Shown here: positions 10,754 through 22,614 of the stretch, one piece after another
How positions within the stretch are numbered: the stretch's first letter is position 1
How the letters are laid out: every line of letters begins with the position of its first letter
Assembly: GCA_034231615.1 (NCBI GenBank)
Contig: CM067299.1
Coordinates: forward strand, 15,599,834-15,663,833
Length of the DNA: 64,000 nt
Source: Meghimatium bilineatum
Lineage: Eukaryota; Mollusca; Gastropoda; Stylommatophora; Philomycidae
Direction of reading: 5' to 3'
Program-made: the position numbers and the translations under genes
The notes under the pieces: generated by a model
The model's input: the letters and a program-made list of their open reading frames with translations, nothing else
The model's database searches: none
What the model was told of the DNA's origin: nothing

Positions 10754-11511
10754 CCCCTTAGCTGCGGCTGTAAATCAGTCAATTTGACAGTGGTCAAATT
10801 GAAGGTTTCTTGAATTTTTTTCCGTAACTACTGGCCACTGCATTCTCATGTTGAACAATTTGAGTGTGTTATTAATGTATGCTCTAATTCATTAGTTTAC
10901 AAGAATAATACTTCTTGATTTTATAAGTTGTATGATGCTATCATTTGAAACAGATTCAAAGATTCTTAAAACGTCTGCATGATCAATATTTGGACTTCTC
11001 AGCAATATAATGCCATTTAATGGCATTAGGTCAAAGGGCATGAGCCCATGGACTGCTGGATCAGCAACCAACCAACCATCAATATTTAGAATTTGTATAC
11101 TATCATCACCTGAAAATGATTTTCTGATGATTTCTAATGAAAATGATCACTGATGACCTTACTGTATCACATGCGTCTGACCATGAATGTTTAACACGTG
11201 TGCTGCAGATATCATCTGAATGTATATTCTTCGAATCACTGCTAATATCACAATACAAATCAACACTTTCTAAATAACTTCCTTTATTTGATACAGTTAG
11301 CTGAAATTAATGTAAAAATCATCAGAAAAATTTCTTCCAAAAGTTTATAAATTTCCAATTCATCGAGTCAATACTTAGCCATATTTGTAGGACTGGGTAA
11401 GATGGTTACACAAAGAAACTCCTGCAATGTTGATTAACAAAGGCAGAAGTGACGCTTACTAGCATGTCTAATTACAAAATCGTTCTTAAGGAAATTTCCA
11501 CAACCAAGGGG
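10754..11511. mobile_element. piggyBac-like MITE (758 bp), TTAA flanks
   Basis: TTAA at 10750-10753 and 11512-11515. Ends are inverted: CCCCTTAGCTGCGG versus CCCCTTGGTTGTGG (11 of 14 identical). TTAA target and CCCC(T) ends are piggyBac features. No transposase frame inside. It carries the dispersed block at 11010-11080. Confidence 0.65.
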
Positions 11512-11515
11512 TTAA

Positions 11516-12690
11516 TGCCAGCACTGTTCCAACCAAGATTAGTTATCCAAGAGCTTGATTGAATACTGCAGTGCGTAAGAGATGTCTACAAGTAGTCATT
11601 AAATCATTTTTTTTTCTGATATCCCTGGGAATGTCTAACTATTCATAGCTCTCCATAGAACAGTCCCTTTGGATGACGCTCATTTGGCATGGGGTTGGCA
11701 CAAACCCGACAAAGGTGAGAACTGATCAACAAGTCATGGATGCTTTCCATCTTAGATTTTTGAAGGATTTCTGTATCATCACACAACAAGAAGGTGTTTT
11801 CAGGCACCTATAATAGTATCCAATAGTATACTGTAAATGGAACACATCAAGTAGGAAGAGAAGTTAAGTGTATAAGCAGGAGACAACAAAATAGAGGCCA
11901 AGATAAATAAGACATAATTAGTATCTTTCAGGAATGCTGGTAGTTGCTCCACTTGAGGTTGAAGGACACTATCCAGGAAGTCAGATGTGTTTCGTATGGC
12001 AGGAAAAAGAAAACAATAGGTCTGCCAGGATTGAAGGGATTTTGAATTTTTTGATAGTATATAGAATGCAGGTTTACCCAAACTGCTTTGAACTCTTGTC
12101 TCCGTACGGTTTTCCTGCTATGCCGAACACGATAGTAAATTCATATTAAAATGTCGATTTGAGCGGCTTTTCGGCATAGTGGGTCTCCAAAATGTAGATA
12201 TTAGCCGCTCGGTGGACATAGAGAGTTAATGAGACAGTGTAGCTGCTGTAGTGGGGAGATTGTCAGTTATCAAGTACTTGGCGGTGATAGACACTGTACA
12301 GTTGTGTTCTACAAAAGGGTTTTTGACTGCAGGTTGATAGATGGTAAGATCTAAAATGAAGCTGTGTATCATTCTTGGATACTCAAGAGATAGACAGGTA
12401 GTGGCAATGCACTTGTTGCTGGATATATTACTATGATGCTAGAATGGAGTTTTCCATTGCTCGTTACTTCCTGTGCATTAGTGTAGACAAGAAGCATTCA
12501 CTGCATGAGAGTAACTCTGTCTATCTATCTATTCGCTAAACCCTTTGTTGCCTTTCAGCGTCAGGGGTAGAAGAGTTTTCTGGAGATGGCCCTTTTTTGT
12601 TCTGAGTATATTGTGGAGTTTTGTCACCTCTTTTATTTCGGTGGTCCATCATTTTCATGGTCAGCCTACAGGTCTGCTTTTACTGTATCT
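11516..12690. other. Unassigned
   Basis: No gene or clear repeat. Short open frames on both strands around 11800-12150 show no recognisable domain. Confidence 0.45.
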
Positions 12691-12960
12691 GTGTAGCATA
12701 TGCTCGCATCCCTCTCTAATATTTTGTTAAAGATTTTTCCTATGTGGCTTAAGAGTGATATGCCTCTATACTTTGTGCAGTCCCTCATACTGCCTTTTTT
12801 CTTCCATATGGGAACAATCACCACTGTATTCTACTCCTATGGTGTCTTTTGTGTCTTCCATATCACATTGAAAAGTCTGTGTAGCCACTTTATACCTGTC
12901 CCTGAGAGTTTCTCTAAGAATTCTTAGAGTTTCTCTAAGTGTGTGAAATCTGGGGCAGTG
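12690..12960 (-). mobile_element. LINE reverse transcriptase N-terminal fragment
   Basis: Minus strand, across frame changes, gives WLHRLFNVIWKTQKTPKEW, then 'VVIPIWKKGxxRDCTKYRGISLLSHIGKI' in pieces, the RT-1/RT-2 region of non-LTR elements (PIxKKGxxxxxxNYRGIxLL). Decayed fragment. Confidence 0.6.
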
Positions 12961-13184
12961 AGTGTTTTCAGGAAAGCGATGCAGAGTGAAAGGGTGGTAT
13001 GGTGACAATGTAGAGTCAGGGGAGCGAGAGAGCTTTAGGGAGCAATCAACACATCAAAGTGAAAAAAACCCATTGAAAGTGCATACAACTTTTTATGTAC
13101 AACAAGATAGGAGGTGTAGTTTGGTTGATATTAATTAAACTCTTATCTGAAACCCAACTCTTCTTCTTCGTCGTATGCCTTTCG

Positions 13185-13320
13185 ACGGACCCTCTGAAAG
13201 CATTCTACTGACTGTCCTGAGAAGGGCGTATGAGGGTGATCTGCACGGTGTCGTATTCTATAGCAATCTACGTTATCTGCGCCTTTCGACATGACACATC
13301 CGTCTTCAGCCAGCATTTTT
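13185..13320 (-). mobile_element. S1 repeat fragment
   Basis: Shares CTGCGCCTTTCGACATGACA and CATCCGTCTTCAGCCAGCAT with S1 copies at 35.6 kb and 2.2 kb. Confidence 0.55.
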
Positions 13321-13834
13321 TGGGGAAAGGTTGGCATTATTGTATTTTCAATCCCTAGTACTTGGCCAGGCTACAGTAGGGTTGCTGCACTCCTGTGTTT
13401 CCAGCCCCACTTCGTGGAAGTGTACTGAGGGTCTTTATCAGCTGTGGTTTGCTGACCCTGCTGCTCTACCAGCTATGGAGCGCCAGCCTTTTCACTCTGG
13501 TATGCATGGTCATATCTGGGCCCAAACCTCATTAAACAGGATTATTGAAACCCAGACAATGTTCTGTTGATTTAATTAAACTCTATATGTTACCTGATCC
13601 AACTAGGATTATTGAAACCAAGACAAGATTCCGTTGGAAATTCTTTTTTTAAACTATGAAATTGAAAATTATATAAAACATTTTAACAACAGAACTTGTT
13701 GGCTTACAAGTTCAGTTAAACCTGAAAATTCACTTTCTAAATTAAATGCAGCGCACACCAGGAGAGTGATTTAGTTTTGAGCTTATATTTTTTATTGTTT
13801 TTTTTTTGTGTGGAAACAAATTATTATTACATAC

Positions 13835-13985
13835 CGTTTTAGGGAGTCTGACAGTGGGTGGGTGTTTTCGTAATCATACTGTATTTGTGTAATTTCTATC
13901 CTCAACCCTGCTAGAAGAAACTCCTCTGAAAGAAGTGTTGTTAGTACAGTGTTGAATATTCTTAAAAAAGAATTCATTGATTTTC
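13835..13985 (-). CDS. Candidate internal host exon, function unknown
   Basis: Minus strand: a TACATTAG acceptor, 151 bp open in one frame, then donor GTATGTAA after AAACG. It encodes a helix-like segment: MNSFLRIFNTVLTTLLSEEF, LLAGLRIEITQIQYDYENTH, then PLSDSLK. No transposon family or host protein recognised. No partner exon was found on the minus strand, so it may be a chance frame. The amphipathic composition and the good donor are the only support. Confidence 0.25.
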
Positions 13986-14129
13986 CTAATGTACAGAGTA
14001 TGATTGCCATCGTGCTTGCTGCTTATCAATGATGCTTTGAAGCCATTGAGATTAATTTACCATTTGTGAATAAAGTTCATTGGAATTCCATAAACAACAT
14101 AGAAAGAACATTTCTTAGGAACGTTCCTG

Positions 14130-14910
14130 TCCCCTTTTACCAAAGACGTATTAACGGCACTGGTTGGGAGAAAGTTGGTTTACACAAATCTATACGGAAG
14201 GGGACTTTGGTTTAGACAAATGTATGTGAAAGGGGTAGTTAGTTTGTGCAAATCTATACAAAAGGGGAGGTTAGTATATATGCAAATCTATTCCAAAGGG
14301 ATATTTTATACAAATCTATATGAATGAGGAAATTAGTTTAAACGAATCTTTACGAAAGAAGAAAGTTAGTTTAGACAAATCTATTTGAAAGGGGACTTTG
14401 GTGGTTTAGACAAATCTATAGCCTATGAAAGGGAACGTTGATTTAGACAAATCTATATGAAAGGGAACGTTGATTTAGACAAATCTATATGAAAGGGGAC
14501 TTTGGTGGTTTAAACAAATCTATACAAAAAGGAATGTTAGTTTATGCAAATCTATATGTATGGGCACGTTAGTTCATGCAAATCTATATGTATGGGCACG
14601 TTAGTTCATGCAAATCTATATGTATGGGCAAGTTAGTTTATTCAAATTTACACAAAAGGGCAAGTTAGTTGATACAATTCTGTATGAATGGGGAATTTAG
14701 TTTATACAAAACTATACGAAAGGGCACGTTATTTTATACAAATCTATATGAATGGGGAAGTTAGTTTGTTTAAATCTATACGAAAGTAGACGTTAGTTTA
14801 TACAAATCTATACGAAAGTGAAATTTAGTTTATACAAATCTATACGAAAGTGAAATTTAATTTATACAAACCTTTACAAAAGTGAAATTTAGTTTATACA
14901 AAAGGGAACG
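14130..14910. repeat. Degenerate minisatellite, about 33-40 bp units
   Basis: About 20 diverged copies built on TTAGTTTATACAAATCTATA followed by CGAAAGGGRA-like sequence. Inverted copies of the same unit occur at 15605-15705, on the other side of the intervening LINE fragments. Confidence 0.8.
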
Positions 14911-14917
14911 TGACAAG

Positions 14918-15118
14918 AAAGAGTTTGAGAACCACTGCACCACATGGTGATCTTGAAAAGGACAAAGGATAACTGGCAGGGCAGAGGAGATTAGTTTGTT
15001 TGTTCCTTTCGTGCCACAGACGGCACATAGGGCAGAGGTTTTGTTTCTTCTTGCATTGCTGTCCACACTTTTAGTTCTTGTATGGTCTTGCAACCTATTA
15101 TTTCCCCATCTTTAATTT
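14918..15118 (-). mobile_element. LINE 3' end, family with CxxCGTK terminus
   Basis: Minus strand encodes RRNKTSALCAVCGTKGTNK, the same C-terminus as in the copies at 57.8 and 63.3 kb (KTSALCVACGTKRKK). At 14918-14937 the + strand reads AGAGTTTGAGAACCACTGCA, which also looks like a hAT-type right end. Confidence 0.6.
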
Positions 15119-15600
15119 TGGAAAAAGTATGGTGCTTTTTTAGAGTAATTTTGGATCCTCCCCATTTTTTTTCCCCTCAAGTGCCATGCCGACTGGCGTA
15201 GGCGATCATGTTTCTCCACGACTCTGTCTCTTTTTTTTTCAATAAGCTCGGTTCGTGAGCTTCTACTTTGCCACAATACAAGTCCATCTAGTAACTTTTC
15301 TCTTTGTTGTCCCCTATCTCTTCTCCCCTTGATCTTTCCAGTGGTTATTAAGTGCCCAAGCTGTGTTCTTCTCAGCACATGCCCTAGAAACCTTGACTGT
15401 CCGCCCCTAATGGTTGATATGATTGATCTTTTTTACGCCAGCATCAATGAGAACCTCTGCATTAGTTTTCTTAACTGTCCATTGTATTTTCATCATTCTT
15501 CTCAGAAACCACACTTCTGTAAGCCTCTAATTCGCTTTGAATTTTTTTGTTTACAGTCCATGGTTCAACATCCATAAAAAAGTATCGGTTCGATATAACA
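15119..15600 (-). mobile_element. LINE C-terminal fragment, family L2
   Basis: Minus strand gives EVWFLRRMMKIQWTVKKTNA, then in another frame LGHLITTGKIKGRRDRGQQR and EKLLDGLVLWQSRS. Both are the signature post-RT region of an invertebrate LINE (WFxRRMxxIxWTxxKTN ... LVTTGKIxGxRxRGxQRxKxLDGL). Further copies at 35.1, 36.84, 48.9 and 50.6 kb. Confidence 0.75.
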
Positions 15601-15604
15601 TCTC

Positions 15605-15705
15605 AGAACTTATTTTCACTTCCGTATAGATTTGTATAAACTAACGTCCACTTTCGTATAGATTTATATAAACTAACCTTCACTTCCATATAGATTTGTA
15701 TAAAC
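15605..15705. repeat. Inverted copies of the 14.1-14.9 kb minisatellite
   Basis: Three units of CGTATAGATTTGTATAAACT, the reverse complement of the unit at 14130-14910. Confidence 0.75.
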
Positions 15706-15864
15706 TCTTTATTCACATTACGGAACATAGAACACGGAGAAAGGTGGGAAAAATAAGCCTACAAGTTTACAACTACCACTAAAGTTGTCATCAGAATAGA
15801 AAATCAGTTACCATCAGGACAGTAGATAAAGTGGTTTAGAATGATTCTCTCTTTTAGGAAATCA

Positions 15865-15920
15865 GAAAATGACTTTTAGTACCAGGAATTTAGCCACCTA
15901 TTGGCACCCCCTCCCAACGA
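15865..15920. repeat. Dispersed repeat D1 end
   Basis: GACTTTTAGTACCAGGAATT followed by a C-rich run. Related sequence occurs at 20797-20945, 27890-28030 (inverted) and 48330-48465 (GGCTTTTAGCACTAGGAATT, then a run of C). Probably ends of one DNA-element family; terminal repeats not resolved. Confidence 0.4.
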
Positions 15921-16400
15921 ATGTTCACAAGCTCATTAAATTTCTGAATGACACTAAGGATAATGTTGAATGTCATGTGACGTATTCTCTCCAGAACATT
16001 GTCTTCCCAATGAACTCTCTGCACCCTTATCTGTCATGGGCCATGCGGCTTGCAGTTTCCAACGATGTATTCATGTCATCTTTAATGTCGTCAGTCCATC
16101 TTCTTCTTGGTCTACCCTTTCTCCTCTCACTTGCTCTGCCCACCATTATTTGTCTTTCTAAACGTTGTGTCTCTTTATATGACCAATCAAGTGTAGTTTT
16201 CTTTTTGCTATTGTGTTTAGTAACCAACACTCTGACATCTTCAATGTGTTTATAATAGGGCCTATCTGAGGTTCTTTTTTTCCCCTTTCATGATATTCTA
16301 AGTATCTTTCTGCAGCATTTCATCTCAAAAACTTTGATCTTCTTTGCCTCTGTTTTACTTAGGGTCCATGTTTCAATACTCGATTAATCCATTGGAAATT
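15920..16400 (-). mobile_element. LINE C-terminal fragment, family L3
   Basis: Minus strand: IETWTLSKTEAKKIKVFEMK, then HIEDVRVLVTKHN, RLERQIMVGRASERRKGRPR, RRWTDDIKDDMNTSLETASR and, after a stop, FIGKTMFWREYVT. This is the 'GRPRRRWxDDIKxxxxxSLExASxxAxDRxxWR' tail of LINE ORF2. A second copy with the same order is at 38330-38720. Confidence 0.8.
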
Positions 16401-16532
16401 TATAGTCACATTATTGCTGCAGGTTACCATTGTTTTCCGGAAGGAACAGCCGCTAATCGGACACCATTCATACTCGTCAGCCATTTTGGCGGAAGTATAC
16501 TGTTACTGTTACTAATAACTACTGAACATACT

Positions 16533-17000
16533 AAGTAATACTCACGTGGAATACAGGTAATGGAGTTCTACTTGATGACGACTGACAGACTATCACTGAC
16601 GGATGTCTACATGAATTAATATGGTATACACAACAAAACACAGAATATAATCATACAAATGGCAATACACAGGACATAATCGACGTTTCGGTCCAAAAGG
16701 CCTTTTTCAAGATACGCACATAAGATACAAACATAAAAATATCACAAGTAGAAATGAATACACCACAACAAGCGTGTCCGAGTGAAATATGGTAGTGAGA
16801 TACCGGAAGGATACGAACAGGTACACAAAGGCATTTTGGTTCGAAACGTCGATTATGTCCTGTGTATTGTCATTTGTGGGATTATATTCTGTGTTTTTTT
16901 GTGTATACCATATTAATTCATGTAGACATCCGTCAGTGATAGTGTGTCAGTCGTCATCCAGTAGAACTCCATTACCTGTCTATCACGTGAGTATTATTTT
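16533..17000. repeat. Inverted repeat, arms about 170 bp, with hammerhead-like motifs at inner ends
   Basis: Left arm (16533-16711) and right arm (16823-17000) are reverse complements over TACTCACGTGG, GGAGTTCTACT, GACGGATGTCTACATGAATT, ACAGAATATAATC and GGACATAATCGACGTTTCGG. The spacer is about 110 bp. Each inner end carries the pattern AAAGGC-TTTT-GGxxCGAAACGTCGAT. Confidence 0.8.
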
Positions 17001-17229
17001 CAATAATGTTCTACTAGCAGTACTACCTTCTATTGATTAACATTCTAAGTATAAATACCAATCACCTAAGGAACAAGGACATATTCTAAGTTGCTGTCCA
17101 ATTGGGGCCTTGATCAAGAAAACGAATAGGTATTAAAACAAAAATCATTGCCCATCATTACCCACTAGTTTTAGATATAGTCGTGGTGTCCCATTGAAAC
17201 GAAATATAAACCTGTGTTTTACGTAAGTC

Positions 17230-18154
17230 TAACATATACATGGACAGAATAGTAAAACAAGCTCATATCAACAAAGAGAAAAACATTGCAAATAAACCTG
17301 ATGAGGAACTGAATAATGAAATTAACGAACTACTATTTGCGGACAATCAAAGTCTAATATACAAAAGATGAGGAAAATTATCAAAATCACAAAATTTACA
17401 AAATCAATACATTGCTATTAGCATGTCAGAAGTACAACATTAAAATTAACGTACAAAAAACAGAAGTTATGAAAATTAGCAAGTCTGCAACATCAATGGA
17501 TATATCAATAGATAACACTAAAGTGAAACAAGCCAAAGAATTTCAATATCTAGGTAGTATTTTTTTTTCGAAAATGGAAGACTAGACAGATAAATAGAAA
17601 CAAGTTTCCAGAAAACAAACACAGTGACCTACCAACTTTCACCATTTCTTCTTTCACCAAAAGATCAAGAAAGACATTTAAAAAATATAATATCTATAGT
17701 TTTTATACCTACATTCTGCTACCAATGTCAAACATGGTCTTTAACAGCCTCGCATCAGAGGGAAATCGTTACATATGAAATGAAGTGTCTGAGAAAAGCT
17801 GCTATGGTTACAAAACTAGATAAAATAAGAAATGAAAAAATTAGGAAAAAAGTTGGTATAATATCATATATTGTACATATCGAAAGACAGCAAGTAAAAT
17901 GGTTCGGTCACCTTATGAGAATGAACCCAAACCAAATACCAATAAGAGCATATAACAAAAGAATTTCCGAGCAAAAAGTCAAAGGTAGACCAAGGAAACG
18001 GTGGATAGAAAACATCAAGAAAATAGCCCGGAGCAAACATGGACTAAATGGAACCACGGTGACACCTCTGGCCTTGGAACAACAGCTTAAGCTCCCACCA
18101 CTACGCTTAACGGCGAGTGTGAATACGATCAACCATAATTCACCTACCACCTAG
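17230..18154 (+). mobile_element. LINE RT thumb and C-terminal region, family L6 (RTE-like)
   Basis: Starts in RT palm: NNEINELLFADNQSLIYK (FADD-type catalytic motif, second Asp replaced by Asn), then KINVQKTEVMKISKSATS and KQAKEFQYLGSIFFSK. The open segment 17624-18154 gives CQTWSLTASHQREIVTYEMK, CLRKAAMVTKLDKIRNEKIR, WFGHLMRMNPNQIPIRAYNK and VKGRPRKRWIENIKKIARSK, the family's C-terminal domain. Frame breaks lie near 17370 and 17580. The 3' end has ACGCTTAACGGCGAGTGTGA, seen again at 41405. Confidence 0.8.
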
Positions 18155-18960
18155 GAACAGATAATAGTTTAAGCTACTAAAAGCATAGTAAAACTGGCGT
18201 AACATTTGGTGAAATTTAGCTACAATCAAATTTATTCTTACTTTCTATTATTTGGACCCGAATTTTGGTTAATGAAAAAAAACAAAAAACTTTTTATCTT
18301 TTACCATTTATTGAGAATATTTGAAATTAAATTTTCTTTCACATGCCATGTAATTTTCTAAAATCTGTGAAATGTTATTGCTCTTCTTGATCATATGCAC
18401 TCTATGACTATGGCTTTAATGCTTACATTATACATGTTTATTTTATTTATGTAAAATAACTATTCCAAAACCAAAATAGAATCTCATTTATGAGAATTGC
18501 AACATTTAACGAAAGATTTTCAAAAGAACGTTCAACCCAGTTTTTATTCAAATATTTTCAGAACCACATTGAGACTCTACATGCGCGGTTATGTTTTTGG
18601 GGTGGTTATAGACTATAATTTCATTTATGGATGAGCAAAATATAACTGTTGTCTTTACTATCTACTTTCACATTTTGATGTAAATCTTCGTTGACCTTTT
18701 TCAATTATCAGAGCGCACTTGCTTCTAGTGCAGTTTTATATTTTCAAGAACACTACCTTTTGTATAAAGTAGATTCCTATATATCTTCTTTTAATGCAGT
18801 TTTACTTTCAGTTTTCGTTTTCGTTTACTTTTATTTTGATAAAGGTCATGTGGATGAAACGTTGACTGTGTTTGTCTCTCATGTAATACTGAAATTTAAC
18901 CTTTTTTCATTTTTCTTATATTTTTCTCTTGTAAATACAAATGTGATCAATCTTCTTCTG
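18155..18960. other. Unassigned, with one hammerhead-like motif
   Basis: At 18836-18866 TTGATAAAGGTCATGTGGAT leads into GAAACGTTGA, resembling the pattern at 26.1 kb. Nothing else recognised. Confidence 0.4.
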
Positions 18961-18962
18961 CT

Positions 18963-21048
18963 TTAGTTCTCAATCTCCTGTTCATTATATAGTCTAGATA
19001 ACATAATGCGCCGTCCTATGCTTAACAGCTTAGCTGCGATATCTGAACCTTGCGTCCTGACATCTGATTTGAGTATGCCTTTTGAATAATTTTTATCTAT
19101 AGTATAGGGCAGCCAACTCCCCTCCAAGAACATCCTTAGTCGTCTCCTGCAACATGAATGACAGATCATAGTGTTGCTAATCTTTGATCTATATTCGAGT
19201 TACGGTAACACGCGGGCGTATTATTCCTTGATGATTTCTAATTTTATGTAACAGTTACTCTTTCTTAAATTCTTCCCATCCCTTTTTGGTGCACAAGATT
19301 AGATCATGTTTATTTATTTTTTTACTGGTACAATACTTCTAAATGTGGATATTGTTATGTCCTCATTGTCCTCTTTTAAGTTAATGTTCTTTTCGGGGTT
19401 TTTTTCATAGATGTACAACAGGAAATATTTTAAAATTCATTTGTTGTTCTTCTCTATTATGGGCCTAACTAAAAAGACATAACAAAGTCCGTACAGAAGG
19501 AGAAGGGCATAATTGTGGGGGCTCACAATAGACCTCCCCCCCCCCCACATTCTTATAAAATACTAACATGAAATTTTTTTTATAAGAAGCAAGCATGAAA
19601 GTTGATAAACCCGCGCAATAGCTTTAAAAAAAATTCCAAATAAATCATCAAAATTCTCACAAAGACAAGATGATTAGTCTCTCTTTTATTTTAGTATTTT
19701 GTATTCCTCCCTCATTTTAAGTGATGGCGTATCTACGGCCCTGAATATTACATTTTCTCTCTATTCGCCTTTTTCTATCTTATTCGAGATATCTAACCTA
19801 TACCCACTTTATATTTGTCTTTATTATTGTTAAAGTGTAGTACTTACACTGTCCCCCCCCCCTCCTTGTTCAAGTATTACTCTGACACTCCAGCAGCCTG
19901 GTCTCAAAATGTTCCTACAAGATAATTTATTAACAGCTTATTAGAGTCAGTTATTAAAAAAAATTATGGCTAATCCTTCTCCGCTTGACAAGTCACATTG
20001 ATCTGTGTCTTTGTAAACTGGTGTTAAAAGCATCATGGTCGATTTAACAGACGACTGGACGTCTAAAATTATGATACCGACATTCGAGACACTTGACAAT
20101 TCATGCTAGAGATTTCGGACAGACATCATTAATCTACTGGTAAACGGCATTGGTGGAGACAAAGACTCCAGCCAGAATATTGTTTGGCTCCTGACGCCTG
20201 CCAACACTGGGAAACTTAGTTGTTCATAGTTGCCTTGTACCACAATGCTGGCTCAGAACAAGGAATGAACACCCGTATCTTGCACGGACAATGAGTTTCC
20301 GGATAACGAGTTGTATTTTAAGTAAAAGTTGTGTGCATGAAGAGTTCCGGCTGTTGGCAAGAACAGGATCCAGCTTTAAGAAACACCAGGGGGTAGCCGC
20401 AGTCATAGGATCACTAGTTTTCCTCGCTGCCTTTCGTGTCCGCCCCTATCCTGCCTCGGGATGAAGAGTTCATTGTTCATCTCTCATTTCCTCTGTTCTA
20501 GTTTTATGACACCGAACACTTTGTGGCAGATTCCTCCCATATAATCTGTCACTTGACATGACCACGAAAATAATATTTTTGTTAGTGTTTTTTGAAACTC
20601 CTCGTAATACTCACAATTTCATACCGGTTGATAATATCCGGACATGAATTCCAGCGATTGAAAATAAAAACAATAACTCATGATAATTAGTGAACCAAAA
20701 CATACACCCATATTTCTACATGTGCACTACCATCAAGTACGTAGATAGGACACCTTCCCTTTTCACAGAGACACAACTTAGTAAGTCAGGACATGCCATT
20801 TAGCACTAGGAAGTAAAATAATAACCCTCCCACCCATAGCGGATTTCTCCCACAGAACTGCTAAAACCCTCACGATAATGAATAGATTACTTTTGTTTAT
20901 GTACCCCCACCCCTTTACCGAAGAGGTATCGACGGCCCTGAAATCACCATCCAGGATAGCATCGTCGCAGAATATCACAAATTGTAATACCGCATTGTAT
21001 TCATGGTATAATTACCTCTAGAAACTAGCATACTCTACATTTTATTGT
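18963..21048. other. Unassigned stretch with C-run repeats
   Basis: No gene recognised. C-runs at 19535-19552 and 19853-19862, and the paired phrases GCGTATCTACGGCCCTGAAT (19725-19745) and GGTATCGACGGCCCTGAAAT (20925-20945), suggest ends of dispersed DNA elements (compare D1). Minus-strand 19169-18963 is open for 68 codons but shows no domain. Confidence 0.4.
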
Positions 21049-21049
21049 A

Positions 21050-21605
21050 GAGAAATTACATTTAGTGCTAAGAAAAATAAGGAAATCAGAAATTACATTT
21101 AGTGATAAGAAGAAGGAAATCAGAAATTACATTTAGTGATAAGAAGAAAAAGGAAATCAGAAGTTACATTTAGTGATAAGAAAAAGATGAAAATCAGAAA
21201 TTACATTTAGTGATAAGAAGAAAAAGGAAATCAGAAATTACATTTAGTGATAAGAAGAAAAAGGAAATCAGAAGTTACATTTAGTGATAAGAAAAAGATG
21301 GAAATAAGAAATTACATTTAGTGATAAGAAGAAGTGAATCAGAAATTACATTTAGTGATAAGAATAAGGAAATCAGAAATTACATTTAGTGATAAGAAGA
21401 AAAAGGAAATCAGAAGTTACATTTAGTGATAAGAAAAAGATGGAAATCAGAAATTACATTTAGTGATAAGAAGAAAAAGGAAATCAAAATTACATTTAGT
21501 GATAAGAAAAAGATGCAAATCAGAAATTACATTTAGTGATAAGAAGAAGGAAATCAGAAATTACATTTAGTGATAAGAATAAGGAAATCAGAAATTACAT
21601 TTAGT
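21050..21605. repeat. 28-34-bp minisatellite abutting a LINE 3' end
   Basis: About 17 units of AGAAATTACATTTAGTGATA followed by AGAAGAAAAAGGAAATC, with a shorter variant lacking a few A/G. It ends directly in the LINE tail at 21606. Confidence 0.9.
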
Positions 21606-21845
21606 GCTTAGAGGATCGTCTCATTGAGGCATTTGATGCAGAAAGATCTCCATGCATCTCTAACCTCTACCATCCTGTTGAGTTTTGAATACTTCACATC
21701 CTGTCTAGTCCTTGATACTATCTAGCCATGTCTTCCTCTTTCCACATCTTCTTCTTCTCAAATACAATCCTTTGTCATCCAGGAATACTTCATCACCTCC
21801 CCGTACCACCGAAGTTTAGGTATGTGCATGGGAATAAGCTTGAGA
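21606..21845 (-). mobile_element. LINE C-terminal fragment, family L8
   Basis: Minus strand pieces: LKLIPMHIPKLRWYGEVMKY, KLNRMVEVRDAWRSFCIKCL then NETIL and a stop. The copy at 44110-44335 has MIENMWRSFCIECLNVTPLR in the same place. Confidence 0.65.
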
Positions 21846-22079
21846 GGGGCAAGTAGAGCATATCAGTACGTGGGAGTTATAAATGAAAGCCTTAACAAGG
21901 ATATAAATTAGAATCACGATGACATTGTCTTGTAACCTGTAAAGATTGTTGTCAATGATATCGAGAGTGTCCTGCATATGCTGTCCTGCAATTGAAATAA
22001 CTGTCGATTATCGACTGTAAGTAACATTGCCGGATATAAAGGAGATATTTTCTCATGAATTAACTTAACGCGCAATCAA

Positions 22080-22330
22080 ATCCAAACGACGAGGACTTCT
22101 CAGCAAAAACCTCTTTTGTAATATGACAATGTTCTAATCCATCTACCCGTGCCAAGGCTGCAACCACCGAGGATCTCCACTTTCAGTGCCTACCATATCT
22201 GCCGTATTCGCCAGAGTTCGCTCAAAGTTATTTTCACTTGTTCAGACAACTCAAAGAGTCGTTGAGAGAAGAGAATTTGCTGTCCGCCGTGTTCAGTGGA
22301 CAACTTAATACTTGAGCCAAAATTGCATTA
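22080..22330 (+). mobile_element. mariner-type transposase C-terminal remnant
   Basis: One frame reads LHFQCLPYLPYSPEFAQSYF then HLFRQLKESLREENLLSA. It aligns with the mariner catalytic stretch 'HPPYSPDLAPSDYHLFxxLxxxLxG'; the final catalytic Asp of PSD is replaced (QSY). The upstream helix-turn-helix and first catalytic residues are missing. Dead fragment. Confidence 0.75.
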
Positions 22331-22422
22331 AAGGGAGTGCAGTAAAACTGTGTACAAGATAATAAACAAATATAAGCAAAATACATGTTAACATGTTATT
22401 TTACGTTAAACAAATACGGGAA

Positions 22423-22450
22423 ATCGACGTTTCGATCAGCAGGTCTTTAA
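22423..22450 (-). ncRNA. Hammerhead-like motif (weak)
   Basis: Minus strand: AAAGACCTGCTGATCGAAAC then GTCGATTT. It has the GAAAC side with the usual spacing but no CTGANGA, so it is a degraded or merely similar sequence. Confidence 0.25.
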
Positions 22451-22614
22451 CAATATGTTTATTATGGTTTATTAGATGGTTTGTTTAGCAGATATGTGTT
22501 TTTAGAGGTGCTTCATATGTCTTGTTTGTAGATTTTATTGTACGATGAGTCACGGGCATTGCTGCTTTGCATTGACATATGTTTACGTTTGTTTCGTATG
22601 TGTCATAGCATGTT

